Source: an uncultured Clostridia bacterium | GTDB lineage: Bacteria > Bacillota > Clostridia > Christensenellales > Aristaeellaceae | Length of the DNA: 35,780 nt | Direction: 5' to 3' | Assembly: GCA_937874275.1 (NCBI GenBank) | Contig: CALNAU010000092.1 | Coordinates: 1-35,780 of the forward strand | Shown: piece after piece, positions 15,843-24,337 of the stretch | Layout: each line of letters opens with the position of its first letter | How positions within the stretch are numbered: position 1 is the stretch's first letter | Made by a program: the position numbers and the translations under genes | Notes under the pieces: generated by a model | Seen by the model: the letters and a program-made list of their open reading frames with translations, nothing else | Told to the model about the DNA's origin: nothing | The model's database searches: none

Positions 15843-16400
15843 ATGCATAAGCGCTCTACGGCCGTTATGGCCTTTGTGCTCATGATTGTCCTGATAGGCG
15901 CTTCACTGCTGTGGGGCGCCTACAGGGGCTGGTCCACCGAGCGCAAGCAGGTGGAGACCAGCATGGGCACGCTGGAGGATGTATTGAGCGCCCGCCGCGA
16001 GGTGGGGGCCAACATCCTGACCGTTGCCCGGCGCCACCTGCCGGCGGGTGACCCGCTGCTGCTATCCGTGCAGGAGGCACTGAACGGCATTGCGCAGACA
16101 GGCAGCCTCAGCCAGCGCGCGCGGGCCAATCAAACCCTGCAGGAGGGCATGGATGGTCTGCTGGCCGAGCTGCGCCAGCTGCCCAGCCTGACGGCGGACG
16201 AGCGCGACAGCATGTACGTCAACCAACTGCTGCCCCAGGCCATGGAGCAAAGCGCCCACCTGACCGAGCAGGCGGAGTACAACCTGCAGGCCGAGCGCTT
16301 TAACCGCGACTTTAACAACAGTTTCTCGGGCCGTCTGGCCCGCTTGCTGGGCGTGCGCCCTGCCGAGCAGTTTATCCCGCAGGAGGGGGACGCGCCATGA
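15843..16400 (+). CDS. LemA-like membrane protein
   Basis: A 185-residue protein. One N-terminal membrane helix (TAVMAFVLMIVLIGASLLWGAY) precedes a helical bundle (STERKQVETSMGTLEDVLSARREVGANI...). The C-terminal segment AEYNLQAERFNRDFNNSFSGRLARLLGVRP aligns with the LemA hallmark of an Asn/Tyr-rich helix leading to a FPxxxxAxxxGFxP-like end, though the FP is lost. LemA proteins are widespread, of unknown molecular role, and usually sit next to TPM-domain genes, as here. The start at 15843 follows CCGGAGG, and the stop overlaps the TPM gene by 4 bases. Sequence identity to LemA is low, so this is a family-level call. Confidence 0.72.
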   Translation: MHKRSTAVMAFVLMIVLIGASLLWGAYRGWSTERKQVETSMGTLEDVLSARREVGANILTVARRHLPAGDPLLLSVQEALNGIAQTGSLSQRARANQTLQEGMDGLLAELRQLPSLTADERDSMYVNQLLPQAMEQSAHLTEQAEYNLQAERFNRDFNNSFSGRLARLLGVRPAEQFIPQEGDAP

Positions 16401-17221
16401 GAAGATTGACCGGCCTGTTAAGCCTGCTGATGGTGATTGTCCTGCTTGCGGCGCCCGCCCTGGCCGAGCCTGCCGCCTCCCCCATCCGCGACGGGGCGGC
16501 CGTGCTGCAGCCGACCACGCTGGCCGATGCCCGCACGCTGGCCGACCGCGTATGGGCCGCCACCGGCCTGCGGCTGGCGGTGGATGTGCGCCACTTCCTG
16601 GGCGGGGCAGATGCCGCCGCCTACGCGCAGCGCCTGCTTGGCCAGCAGGACAACAGCCAGGATACCGTGCTGCTGCTGGCCGTGGTGGGGGAGGAGACCT
16701 ACGCCGTCGCCTCCGGCACCGGGGCGGAGCGCATTTTGGGCCGTGATGCCAGGGACACCTTGCTGTCCAGGCACTTCCGCCCGGCTTTCCAGGCGCGGGA
16801 TTATGACGCCGCGGTGGCCGACTTCCTGCTGGGCACCGCCCGGCAGATGCAGGCATCCACCGGCGCCGAGATCGAGCTGGACGGCCTGTTCGGCCGTACT
16901 CAGGCGCAGCCGCTGCCGCAGCCCAGCACATGGGCACCCGCCTCGCCCGCGCCCACCGGCGCCGCGCACAAAAAGATTGTGCTGCCCAACCTCAACGACA
17001 TCCTGGGCGACCCCATCTCACCCACGCGCGACCCTGCGCGTGCCCGTGAACAGGCCGAGCGGCAGGACCGCGGCCTCAGCTGGGGCAGCATCATTGTCAT
17101 TGGCTTCGTGCTGTCGGCCGTCTTTGGCAGCAAGAAGGACCGCCGCGGCTGCGGCTGCGGGCCCCTGGGGTGGATACTGGGCGTGTTTGGCCTGTCCAAG
17201 TTCTTCGGCTGGAGGAGATAG
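16397..17221 (+). CDS. TPM-domain (DUF477) membrane protein
   Basis: A 274-residue protein with a signal peptide (RRLTGLLSLLMVIVLLAAPALA) and an extracytoplasmic TPM domain of about 130 residues: DGAAVLQPTTLADARTLADRV, GLRLAVDVRHFLGG, DTVLLLAVVGEETYAVASGTGAERILG and FRPAFQARDYDAAVADFL. A Pro/Ala linker, a membrane helix (SWGSIIVIGFVLSAVFG) and a Cys/Gly-rich tail (RRGCGCGPLGWILG) follow. TPM domains include acid-phosphatase-like folds in plants (TLP18.3) and assembly factors; bacterial roles are unclear. It overlaps the LemA-like gene by 4 bases, and the LemA-TPM pairing is a recurrent association in bacteria. The next gene starts 2 bases after its stop. Confidence 0.87.
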   Translation: MRRLTGLLSLLMVIVLLAAPALAEPAASPIRDGAAVLQPTTLADARTLADRVWAATGLRLAVDVRHFLGGADAAAYAQRLLGQQDNSQDTVLLLAVVGEETYAVASGTGAERILGRDARDTLLSRHFRPAFQARDYDAAVADFLLGTARQMQASTGAEIELDGLFGRTQAQPLPQPSTWAPASPAPTGAAHKKIVLPNLNDILGDPISPTRDPARAREQAERQDRGLSWGSIIVIGFVLSAVFGSKKDRRGCGCGPLGWILGVFGLSKFFGWRR

Positions 17222-17223
17222 GC

Positions 17224-18531
17224 GTGCGCCTGCTCATCATCAGCCTGGACGCTGCCTTTGAAGAAGACGCTTCCTTCCTGCTGTCGCTGCCCAACCTGGG
17301 CGCGCTGGCAGACCGGGGCGTCTTTTGTCAGCGCATGCAGACCATCTACCCCAGCCTGACCTACCCGGTGCACACCAGCCTGCTGACCGGCTGCTACCCG
17401 GACAAGCACGGCATCGGCCACAACGAGAAATACGCGCCCAACCTGCCCGCCAACAAGCGGCCCTGGCACTGGGACGCGCAGGAAATCCAGGCGGAGACGC
17501 TGCACCAGGCGGCCTGGCGCGCCGGGCGCGAGGTGGCCTCCATCCTGTGGCCGGTCAGCGGGCACAACCCGGCCGTCCACTACAATTTTCCGGAGGTGCA
17601 TGCGCTGCCCGGTGAAAATCAGACGGCCAAGGTGCTGCGCTACGGCTCGTTCTGGTGGCTGCTGCAAAGCGAGCTCAAGTACGGCCGCACGCGCGAGGGC
17701 ATCAACCAGCCGCACCTGGACCGCTTCGCGGCGCTGCTCGCGCAAAAGCTGGTTGAAAAGCAGTATAACCCCCACCCGCCCAAGGAGAAGGCGCCCTCGG
17801 TGGCCCCCAGCCTGCGCCAGCAGCGCATGCATATGCCCGATGTGCTCACCCTGCACCTGACCGACCTGGATGTTGTGCGCCACCAGCAGGGCACCCATAC
17901 CGAGGAGACCCGCGCCGCGCTGGTACGGCTGGACCAGCACATCGGCCACCTGATGCGGGCGCTGGAAGAGGTGGGCGTGCTGGATAACACGGTGGTCGCC
18001 GTGGTGAGCGACCATGGGCATGCCGACGTGAGCCGCGTGGTGGCCCTGGATAGCTGGCTGCGCGCGCAGGGGCTGCCCGCCCGGGCGCAGACGCTGGGCT
18101 GCGGCGCTTATATCCGCTGTGAGCGCGGGGATTATCATGCCGTCACCGAGGCGTTGCTGCAACACCAGGAGGAGCTGCGCATCGCCCAGGTATACACGCG
18201 CCGGCAGCTGCGCCAGATGCACGCCCCCACCGACATCCAGCTGGCGGTGGAGGCGCAGGAGGGCGTGGAGTTTGTAGACGATCTGGAGGCCCCGCCCCAC
18301 CGTGCCACCCACGGCTTTGGACCGGAGCACCCGGCATCCCAATGTCTGCTGTGGATGGCGGGCCCGCCGTTTTTGCGGGGCGCCAGGCTGCGGGCGGCCC
18401 ATGTGGTGGATATCGCGCCCACTTTGGCCCACGCCGTGCGGCTGGAACTGCCGCAGGCCCAGGGGCGCATACTGTACGAAGCCTTTCAGAGCGAAGTGGA
18501 GGGGAAACCATGGCCAAGCAAGCCGCTGTAA
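17224..18531 (+). CDS. Alkaline phosphatase superfamily phosphodiesterase (NPP-like)
   Basis: This 435-residue enzyme uses a GTG start at 17224, two bases after the TPM stop, with GGAGGAGA upstream; the frame is open to 17170 inside the TPM gene. The metal site of the nucleotide pyrophosphatase/phosphodiesterase family is intact: Asp9 in LIISLDAAF, nucleophile Thr46 in PSLTYPVHTSLLTG, the Asp/His pair in LTDLDVVRHQQG, SDHGHAD, and the late His in THGFGPEH. These enzymes hydrolyse nucleotide or lipid phosphodiesters with two zinc ions. No signal peptide is seen, so it is probably cytoplasmic, which is less usual for this family. The substrate is unknown. Its last 22 bases overlap the next gene, so both are coupled. 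Confidence 0.88.
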   Translation: MRLLIISLDAAFEEDASFLLSLPNLGALADRGVFCQRMQTIYPSLTYPVHTSLLTGCYPDKHGIGHNEKYAPNLPANKRPWHWDAQEIQAETLHQAAWRAGREVASILWPVSGHNPAVHYNFPEVHALPGENQTAKVLRYGSFWWLLQSELKYGRTREGINQPHLDRFAALLAQKLVEKQYNPHPPKEKAPSVAPSLRQQRMHMPDVLTLHLTDLDVVRHQQGTHTEETRAALVRLDQHIGHLMRALEEVGVLDNTVVAVVSDHGHADVSRVVALDSWLRAQGLPARAQTLGCGAYIRCERGDYHAVTEALLQHQEELRIAQVYTRRQLRQMHAPTDIQLAVEAQEGVEFVDDLEAPPHRATHGFGPEHPASQCLLWMAGPPFLRGARLRAAHVVDIAPTLAHAVRLELPQAQGRILYEAFQSEVEGKPWPSKPL

Positions 18532-19400
18532 CGTTTTTTCATCAGTCGGGCTTTACGGTGGCTGTCGGCAAGACGCTGCTGATATTCAGCTATTGGCAGC
18601 CTGAAGGGGATGTGATTCCCGAGAGCCACCGGCTGAGCGACCGCGACTTCAAGGGCTTTAACAACATCGTGGTGTTTGTGCCCCGCAACTCGGCGGAGCA
18701 TAATGACCCGGCCATCTATACCTGGAAGAAGGCCTTCCCCATCACCTATGTGGTCTCCGCCGATGCCAAGGACACCGTACCCGACGACATGACGGTGCGC
18801 TTCATCCGCGAGGGGGAGAGCCTGTCGGTGGCCAATGTGAAGGTGACGGCCTATGGCTCCACCGACGCGGGTGTATCGCTGATGGTGAAAACCGCCGGGC
18901 TTCGCATCTTCCACGCGGGCGACCTCAACCTGTGGCACTGGCGGGAGGAGAATACTTTGCGCGAAATCACCCGCGCGGAGGACGAGTTCTACCGCCTGGT
19001 GGGCACCATCCCCAACGAGCAGGTGGACATCTGCATGTTCCCGGTGGACCCCAACCTGGGCGGCTTTTATGACGCCGGAGCCAACCACTTCATCATGGCG
19101 GTCAAGCCCAGCGTGTTCTTCCCTATGCACTGGGGCAGCCGCACCGAAATCGCGGAGGACTACGCCCGCCGCATGCACACCGCGCACACCATTGTCCACG
19201 CGCTGACCGAGCCCCGCGAGACCGCGGTCATCGACTTTTCGGTCAAGCCGCCCATGATTCGCGATACCCTGGCCGAGCGCAAGTTCCACGGCCGCGGCGC
19301 CCTGCCGCAGGAAATCAACGTGGACCTCAACGTATACATCTCGTCGGACGATCCCTTCTCGGAGACCGACCTGCCCGTCGACCTGCCGGAGCAGAGCTGA
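18510..19400 (+). CDS. MBL-fold protein with degraded HxHxDH metal motif
   Basis: This 296-residue protein belongs to the metallo-beta-lactamase fold (UlaG-like metal-dependent hydrolases). Family blocks are HAGDLNLWHW (135-144), FPVDPNLGGFYDAGANHFI and FFPMHWG. The first metal motif, normally S-H-x-H-x-D-H, reads PRNSAEH (58-64) here: both first histidines are Arg and Ser, and Asp is Glu, while the last His and the later HAGD and PMHW histidines remain. The nucleotides around 18679-18705 confirm this in frame without a shift. It probably binds at most one metal, so activity may be lost or altered. The start at 18510 follows GGAGGGG and overlaps the phosphodiesterase gene by 22 bases. Last gene of the XpaC-TelA run. 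Confidence 0.83.
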   Translation: MAKQAAVTFFHQSGFTVAVGKTLLIFSYWQPEGDVIPESHRLSDRDFKGFNNIVVFVPRNSAEHNDPAIYTWKKAFPITYVVSADAKDTVPDDMTVRFIREGESLSVANVKVTAYGSTDAGVSLMVKTAGLRIFHAGDLNLWHWREENTLREITRAEDEFYRLVGTIPNEQVDICMFPVDPNLGGFYDAGANHFIMAVKPSVFFPMHWGSRTEIAEDYARRMHTAHTIVHALTEPRETAVIDFSVKPPMIRDTLAERKFHGRGALPQEINVDLNVYISSDDPFSETDLPVDLPEQS

Positions 19401-19508
19401 CCGCCCCCGAAACAGGGCGCGGCAGTGGCCGGCGCGCGGGCGGTTCATGCCTTGACATTTGCTTAACAATCAAGTAGACAGATAGCCCTTCAATAAACCC
19501 TCAAACTG

Positions 19509-19517
19509 TGGTATAAT
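19509..19517 (+). promoter_or_regulatory. Extended -10 promoter for pcrA-ligA
   Basis: A perfect TATAAT at 19512-19517 is preceded by TGG, an extended -10 (TGn). The -35 region at 17 bases is a weak TTCAAT. A separate TTGACA at 19452-19457 with TAGACA 17 bases downstream may be a second start site. The leader to the ATG at 19606 is about 80 bases with no clear structure. Confidence 0.55.
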
Positions 19518-19605
19518 AAGGTGTACCATATGTTGCCGCGCTGTTCGCGGCGGACCAAACTGTTAACCCGCGGCACAACGGCGGCGGGAAACGAAGAGGG
19601 GACTC

Positions 19606-21864
19606 ATGAACTTAAACGACCTCAATCCCATGCAGCGCCAGGCTGCTGAGACCATATCGGGGCCATTGTTGATTATCGCGGGGGCGGGCAGCGGCAAGAC
19701 GCGCACCATGACCTACCGCATCGCCCATTTGATGCAGCAGGGTGTGCCTGCCTATGCCATTTTGGCGCTTACCTTTACCAACAAGGCCGCCAAGGAGATG
19801 CTGTCCCGCGTGGACAAGCTGACGGGCAGCTCGGCCGGTGACGCCTGGATTGGCACCTTCCACTCCATCTGCGTGCGCATCCTGCGGCGCGATATCGAGA
19901 AAATCGGCTACCAGCGCAACTTTGTCATCTACGATGATGACGACCAGATGCGCGTGCTTAAGGACCTGTACAAGCGCCTGGATATCGATGACAAGCAGCT
20001 GCCGCTGCGCGAGCTCAAGAGCATCATCTCCGACGCCAAAAACCGGCTGCTGACCGCTGATGAGTGGTTTGCCCAGACCAGGCGGGACTTCCGCTCGCAG
20101 AAGATACACGATTTGTTCCTGGCGTATGACCGTGTGCTCAAGCAGGCCAACGCGCTGGATTTTGACGACCTGATTGCCAAGGCTCTGCAGCTGCTGGTGG
20201 ATCATCCGCCGGTGCTGCAGCACTACCAGCGCCGTTTCTCCCACGTGCACGTGGACGAATACCAGGATACCAACTTTGCCCAGTATTCGCTGGTCAAGCT
20301 GCTCACCCAGGAGAGCCAGAACCTCTGCGTGGTGGGCGATGATGACCAGTCCATCTACGGCTGGCGCGGGGCCGATATCCGCAACATCCTCGACTTCCAG
20401 AAGGATTATCCCCAGGCCAAGGTCATCAAGCTGGAGCAGAACTACCGCTCCACCGCCAACATCCTGGAGGCAGCCAACCAGGTCATCGCCAACAACGAAG
20501 GCCGCATGGAAAAAGCCCTGTGGACGGACATTGGCGAGGGCGACAAAATCAAATTCTGCAGCGCGGGCGACGAGCACGAGGAGAGCGCTTGGGTGTGCGA
20601 GCGCATTCGCAGCCTGCACCAGCGGGGCGTGCCTTATTCGCAGATCGCGGTGCTGTACCGCATGCACGCCCAAAGCCGCGTGCCCGAGGAAATGCTCATG
20701 CGTGCCGGCATCCCCTACCGCATCTACGGCGGCACCCGCTTCTACGACCGGCGCGAAATCCGCGATGTGGTGGCCTACCTGCGGCTGCTGATCAACCCGC
20801 TGGACGAGGTATCCCTCAAGCGCATCATCAACGTGCCCAAGCGCTCCATCGGTGACGCCACCATCGCCACGCTGGAGCAGCACGCCTACGAGCAGCAAAT
20901 TCCGCTGTATTCCGCGCTGACCGATTTGCCCGAAGCCCTGTCCTCCCGCCCGCGCAAGTGCGTGAGCGACTTTGTGAGCATGATGAACAAGATGGCCGCC
21001 ATGCGCGACCAGATGAAGCTGACCGAGTTTGTGCAGTTTGTGCTGGATGAAAGCGGCCTGCTCAAGCAGTACGAGGACACCAACGACGAGGACCTCATCA
21101 CCCGCCGGGAAAACGTGATGGAGTTTGTGGGCGCGGTGCAGGATTTTGAGAACCTGACTGAGGACGCCACACTGGAAAGCTTCCTGGAGAATGTGGCGCT
21201 GGTGACCGATTTGGATATGCAGGAGAACGCGCCTCAGTACGTCACGCTGATGACGCTGCACTCCGCCAAGGGGCTGGAGTACGATGCCGTGTTCATCATC
21301 GGCATGGAGGAGGGCATCTTCCCCAGCCAGCGCTCGCTGCTTGACAAGGAGCGCATGGAGGAGGAGCGCCGCCTGTGCTATGTTGGCATGACGCGCGCGC
21401 GCAAATACCTCAGCCTGTCGCTGGCCAAGCGGCGCACGCTGTTCAACCAGATTTCGTTCAACCCGCCCAGCCCGTTTATTGCAGAGATACCGGCCAACCT
21501 GCTGGCGGACGACTTTGGCAAGGCCATGCGCAAGCACTTCGGTGTGACCGAGGCGCCGCAGCTCGCCCAGCGCAAGCCCACGCAGCGCCAGCCCAAGATC
21601 AGCTTCGGCATCCCCGGCATGGGGCAGGATCTGACGCAGATACCCGGCGTGCGCAAGGGCTTCCTAACCACAGCCGCGCGCCTCAAGAAAAAGCCACCCA
21701 CGGTGTTTAACGCCGGTGACAAGGTGCTGCATAAAAAGTTTGGCGAGGGCCTGGTGCTGGAGGTAACCGGCACGGGGACCGATACGCGCATCAATATCCT
21801 CTTCACCGCTTATGGCGAAAAGCAGTTCGCGGTGCACGTAGCCCCCATCGTCAAAATGGAGTAG
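19606..21864 (+). CDS. pcrA: ATP-dependent DNA helicase PcrA (UvrD/Rep family)
   Basis: A 752-residue SF1A 3'-5' helicase acting in nucleotide excision repair, replication-fork clearing and rolling-circle replication. It begins with the Q-motif region LNDLNPMQRQAA. Walker A GAGSGKT, LTFTNKAAKEM, DEYQDTN (Walker B), VVGDDDQSIYGWRGA (motif III), QNYRSTANIL, TLHSAKGLEYDAVFI (motif V) and VGMTRARKYL (motif VI) follow in order. The C-terminal 50 residues (AGDKVLHKKFGEGLVLEVTG...) form the Tudor-like domain that binds RNA polymerase. Length and motif order are normal. The ATG follows GAAGAGGGG. It is directly followed by ligA, 3 bases after its stop, a common repair-gene pairing in Bacillota. Confidence 0.97.
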   Translation: MNLNDLNPMQRQAAETISGPLLIIAGAGSGKTRTMTYRIAHLMQQGVPAYAILALTFTNKAAKEMLSRVDKLTGSSAGDAWIGTFHSICVRILRRDIEKIGYQRNFVIYDDDDQMRVLKDLYKRLDIDDKQLPLRELKSIISDAKNRLLTADEWFAQTRRDFRSQKIHDLFLAYDRVLKQANALDFDDLIAKALQLLVDHPPVLQHYQRRFSHVHVDEYQDTNFAQYSLVKLLTQESQNLCVVGDDDQSIYGWRGADIRNILDFQKDYPQAKVIKLEQNYRSTANILEAANQVIANNEGRMEKALWTDIGEGDKIKFCSAGDEHEESAWVCERIRSLHQRGVPYSQIAVLYRMHAQSRVPEEMLMRAGIPYRIYGGTRFYDRREIRDVVAYLRLLINPLDEVSLKRIINVPKRSIGDATIATLEQHAYEQQIPLYSALTDLPEALSSRPRKCVSDFVSMMNKMAAMRDQMKLTEFVQFVLDESGLLKQYEDTNDEDLITRRENVMEFVGAVQDFENLTEDATLESFLENVALVTDLDMQENAPQYVTLMTLHSAKGLEYDAVFIIGMEEGIFPSQRSLLDKERMEEERRLCYVGMTRARKYLSLSLAKRRTLFNQISFNPPSPFIAEIPANLLADDFGKAMRKHFGVTEAPQLAQRKPTQRQPKISFGIPGMGQDLTQIPGVRKGFLTTAARLKKKPPTVFNAGDKVLHKKFGEGLVLEVTGTGTDTRINILFTAYGEKQFAVHVAPIVKME

Positions 21865-21867
21865 CCC

Positions 21868-23847
21868 ATGAGCGAGCAAGCCCGCGCCGCGATGCGCGCA
21901 TTGGTCGACCAAATCAACGAGGCGTCGCGGCGCTATTACGTTGAGGACGATCCCATCCTGTCCGATCAGGCATGGGATCGTTTGTACGATCAGCTGGTGG
22001 AGATGGAGGGGCAGACGGGCATCGTGCTGCCCGATTCGCCCACCCGCCGCGTGGGGGGCGAGCCGCTGGCCGCCTTTAAGCAGTACCGCCACCTGGCCCC
22101 CTTGTGGAGCCTGGACAAGGTGCAAAGCGAGGAGGCGCTGCGCCAGTGGATTGCGCGGGCACAGGCTGCCGTGGCGCGCCTGGACGGCGTGCCGCAGCCA
22201 ACGTGGGCCGTGGAATACAAGTTTGACGGCCTGACGGTCAACCTCACCTACCGGGATGGCGCGCTGGTGCATGCCGCCACGCGCGGCAACGGCCAGGTGG
22301 GGGAGGAGATACTGCCCCAGGCCATGACGGTGCGGGGCATCCCGCTGTCCATCCCATACAAGGGGCTGATGGAAATCCACGGCGAGTGCATCATGCGGTT
22401 AAGCGAACTCAAGCGCTACAACCAAACCGCGCAGGAGCCCCTTAAAAACGCCCGCAACGCCGCCGCCGGCGCGCTGCGCAACCTGGACCCGCGCGTCACC
22501 GCTTCCCGGCGGCTCAACGCCTACTTTTACCAGGTGGGCTATATCGAAAACCCGCCCTACACCGACCAGGTGGGCATGATGGCATTTATCCGGGAGAACG
22601 GCTTCCCGGCGGCGCCGCTGGTGGCGGTAAGCGCTGACCCGGAGGAAGTTATCGCCGCCATCCATCAGGTGGAGGCCAGGCGCGAGACGCTGGACTTTCT
22701 GATTGACGGCGCGGTGGTCAAAATCACCGACCATGCCATGCGCGAAGGCTTTGGCTACACGGACAAGTTTCCCCGCTGGGCGGTGGCGTACAAATTTGCC
22801 GCCGAGGAGAACACCACCACGCTGGAGCGCGTCACCTGGGAGCCCGGGCGCACCGGCAAGCTGACGCCGCTGGGCCATGTGTCGCCGGTGGAATTCTCGG
22901 GCGTCACCGTGCGCAAGGCCACGCTCAACAACTGGGGCGACATCCAGCGCAAGCGTCTGTATGTGGGCGCCACGGTGTGGATTCGGCGCAGCAACGACGT
23001 CATCCCCGAAATCATGGGCGTGGTGGATGACGACGCCCAAGGCATACCCATCGACAAGCCGACGCATTGCCCGGCCTGCCAAAGCTCGCTGGTGGAGATT
23101 GGGGCCAACCTGTTTTGCCCCAACCGGGATGGCTGCAAGCCGCAGGTGGTGGCCCGCCTGTCCCACTACGCGGGGCGGGACGCCATGGACATCGCCGGTT
23201 TCTCCGAAAAAACGGCGGAGCTGTTTTTTGACCGCCTGGGCGTGCAGGAGCCGGACCAGCTCTATACCCTGACCCGCGAGCAGCTGCTGGGCCTGCCCGG
23301 CTTTTTGGATAAGAAGGCGGACAACCTGCTGGAGGGCATCCGCGCCAGCCGCGACTGCCAGCTGGATGCCTTCCTGTTTGCCATCGGTATCCCCAACATC
23401 GGCCGGGGCACCGCGCGCGACATCGCCAACGAGCTGGGCAGCCTGGAAGCGGTGCGCGGGGCCGGGGAAGAGCGGCTGTCCACCATCCCGGGTGTAGGCG
23501 GCGTGCTGGCGCAGAGCATGGTGGATTTCTTCAGCGACGCGCAGAACATCCGCCTGATTGACAATTTGCTGGCGCTGGGCGTCACGCCCCATGACGCGCA
23601 GCAGGCGGGCGAGAGCGGCCTGCTGGGTGGCCTGTCCGTGGTGGTGACCGGCACCTTGCCCAGCCTCAGCCGCCAACAGGCGGAGGACCTGATTCGTCGC
23701 CATGGGGGCATCGCCGCCTCCTCGGTCAGCCGCAAGACGGCTTTTGTGGTGGCGGGGGAGAGCGCCGGCAGCAAGCTGCAAAAGGCGCAGCAGCTGGGCA
23801 TCCCCGTGCTGGACGAGGCCGCCTTCCTGGCGCGCCTGCAAGCGTAG
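21868..23847 (+). CDS. ligA: NAD-dependent DNA ligase LigA
   Basis: This 659-residue ligase seals nicks using NAD. Domain Ia carries YYVEDDPILSDQAWDRLYDQL. The nucleotidyltransferase domain has the adenylated Lys118 in EYKFDG (more usually KIDG/KLDG), and RGNG in place of RGDG. The OB fold has KLTPLGHVSPVEFSGVTVRKATLNN and RRSNDVIPE. A four-Cys zinc finger starts at Cys401 (CPACQ... CPNRDGC). Helix-hairpin-helix repeats (GLPGFLDKKADNLLEGI, IPNIGRGTARDIANELG) and a BRCT domain (LGGLSVVVTGTLPSLSRQQAEDLI) complete it. The KFDG/RGNG form matches a LigA variant I associate with Clostridia. It is translationally close to pcrA (3-base gap). No other ligase lies in the window, so it cannot be said whether this is the only copy. 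Confidence 0.96.
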   Translation: MSEQARAAMRALVDQINEASRRYYVEDDPILSDQAWDRLYDQLVEMEGQTGIVLPDSPTRRVGGEPLAAFKQYRHLAPLWSLDKVQSEEALRQWIARAQAAVARLDGVPQPTWAVEYKFDGLTVNLTYRDGALVHAATRGNGQVGEEILPQAMTVRGIPLSIPYKGLMEIHGECIMRLSELKRYNQTAQEPLKNARNAAAGALRNLDPRVTASRRLNAYFYQVGYIENPPYTDQVGMMAFIRENGFPAAPLVAVSADPEEVIAAIHQVEARRETLDFLIDGAVVKITDHAMREGFGYTDKFPRWAVAYKFAAEENTTTLERVTWEPGRTGKLTPLGHVSPVEFSGVTVRKATLNNWGDIQRKRLYVGATVWIRRSNDVIPEIMGVVDDDAQGIPIDKPTHCPACQSSLVEIGANLFCPNRDGCKPQVVARLSHYAGRDAMDIAGFSEKTAELFFDRLGVQEPDQLYTLTREQLLGLPGFLDKKADNLLEGIRASRDCQLDAFLFAIGIPNIGRGTARDIANELGSLEAVRGAGEERLSTIPGVGGVLAQSMVDFFSDAQNIRLIDNLLALGVTPHDAQQAGESGLLGGLSVVVTGTLPSLSRQQAEDLIRRHGGIAASSVSRKTAFVVAGESAGSKLQKAQQLGIPVLDEAAFLARLQA

Positions 23848-23866
23848 ACCAATAGCCAGTTATCAA

Positions 23867-23900
23867 CAAAAGCGAGCCGCCCTTTCGGACGGCTCGCTTG
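23867..23900. terminator. Bidirectional hairpin between ligA and rplL
   Basis: AGCGAGCCG (23871-23879) pairs with CGGCTCGCT (23890-23898), with extra CC/GG pairs inside. On the minus strand the stem is followed by TTTTGTT, a better T-run than on the plus strand, so it mainly terminates rplJL and may also serve ligA. Confidence 0.75.
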
Positions 23901-23915
23901 TTGGTGAAGGTTTGA

Positions 23916-24293
23916 TTACTTGATTTCGACCTTGGCGCCGACTTCTTCAAACTGCTTCTTGATCTTCTCGGCATCAGCCTTGGGCAGGCCTTCCTTGATG
24001 GTCTTGGGGGCGGACTCAACGAATTCCTTGGCTTCCTTGAGGCCCAGGCCGCTGACGACTTCGCGGACAACCTTGATCACCTTGATCTTCTCGGCGCCGG
24101 CATCGGTCAGCACGACGTCAAATTCGGTCTTCTCTTCGGCGGCGGCAGCGGGGGCGGCAGCGGCTGCGGGGGCAGCGGCGGCAACGGGGGCGGCGGCGGA
24201 CACGCCAAACTTCTCTTCCAGCTCCTTGACCAGTTCGGCCAGCTCCAGCACGGTCATGGACTCAATTGCGGACAGGATTTCTGCGCGATTCAT
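23916..24293 (-). CDS. rplL: 50S ribosomal protein L7/L12
   Basis: A 125-residue protein. The N-terminal dimerisation helix is MNRAEILSAIESMTVLELAELVKELEEKFGV, followed by the flexible Ala-rich hinge (PVAAAAPAAAAAPAAAAEE). The C-terminal factor-binding domain is EFDVVLTDAGAEKIKVIKVVREVVSGLGLKEAKEFVE... L7/L12 forms the ribosomal stalk that recruits EF-G and EF-Tu. The hinge gives the GC-rich, repetitive DNA at 24120-24205. GGAGGAAAA precedes the ATG. It lies 44 bases downstream of rplJ and ends with a shared terminator. Confidence 0.98.
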   Translation of the reverse strand: MNRAEILSAIESMTVLELAELVKELEEKFGVSAAAPVAAAAPAAAAAPAAAAEEKTEFDVVLTDAGAEKIKVIKVVREVVSGLGLKEAKEFVESAPKTIKEGLPKADAEKIKKQFEEVGAKVEIK

Positions 24294-24337
24294 GTGTTTT
24301 CCTCCAATTAATTTCGAATATTTAGTGGGGTAGGGGA

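Noticed and set aside
14589..15848. 419-codon open frame antisense to telA
   Set aside because: His/Leu/Val-rich antisense product with no motif; telA is complete and in an operon.
18679..18705. Frameshift or sequencing error explaining the missing MBL metal motif
   Set aside because: Frame is continuous and flanking residues on both sides match the family, so substitutions rather than a shift are seen.
19612..21537. 641-codon open frame antisense to pcrA
   Set aside because: Shadow of the pcrA coding pattern; no recognisable domain or start signal, while pcrA is complete.
22399..23841. 480-codon open frame antisense to ligA
   Set aside because: Same GC-driven shadow effect; product has no known features.
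24120..24205. Repetitive GC-rich tract that could be a tandem repeat element
   Set aside because: It encodes the Ala/Pro-rich hinge of L7/L12, which explains the repetition.
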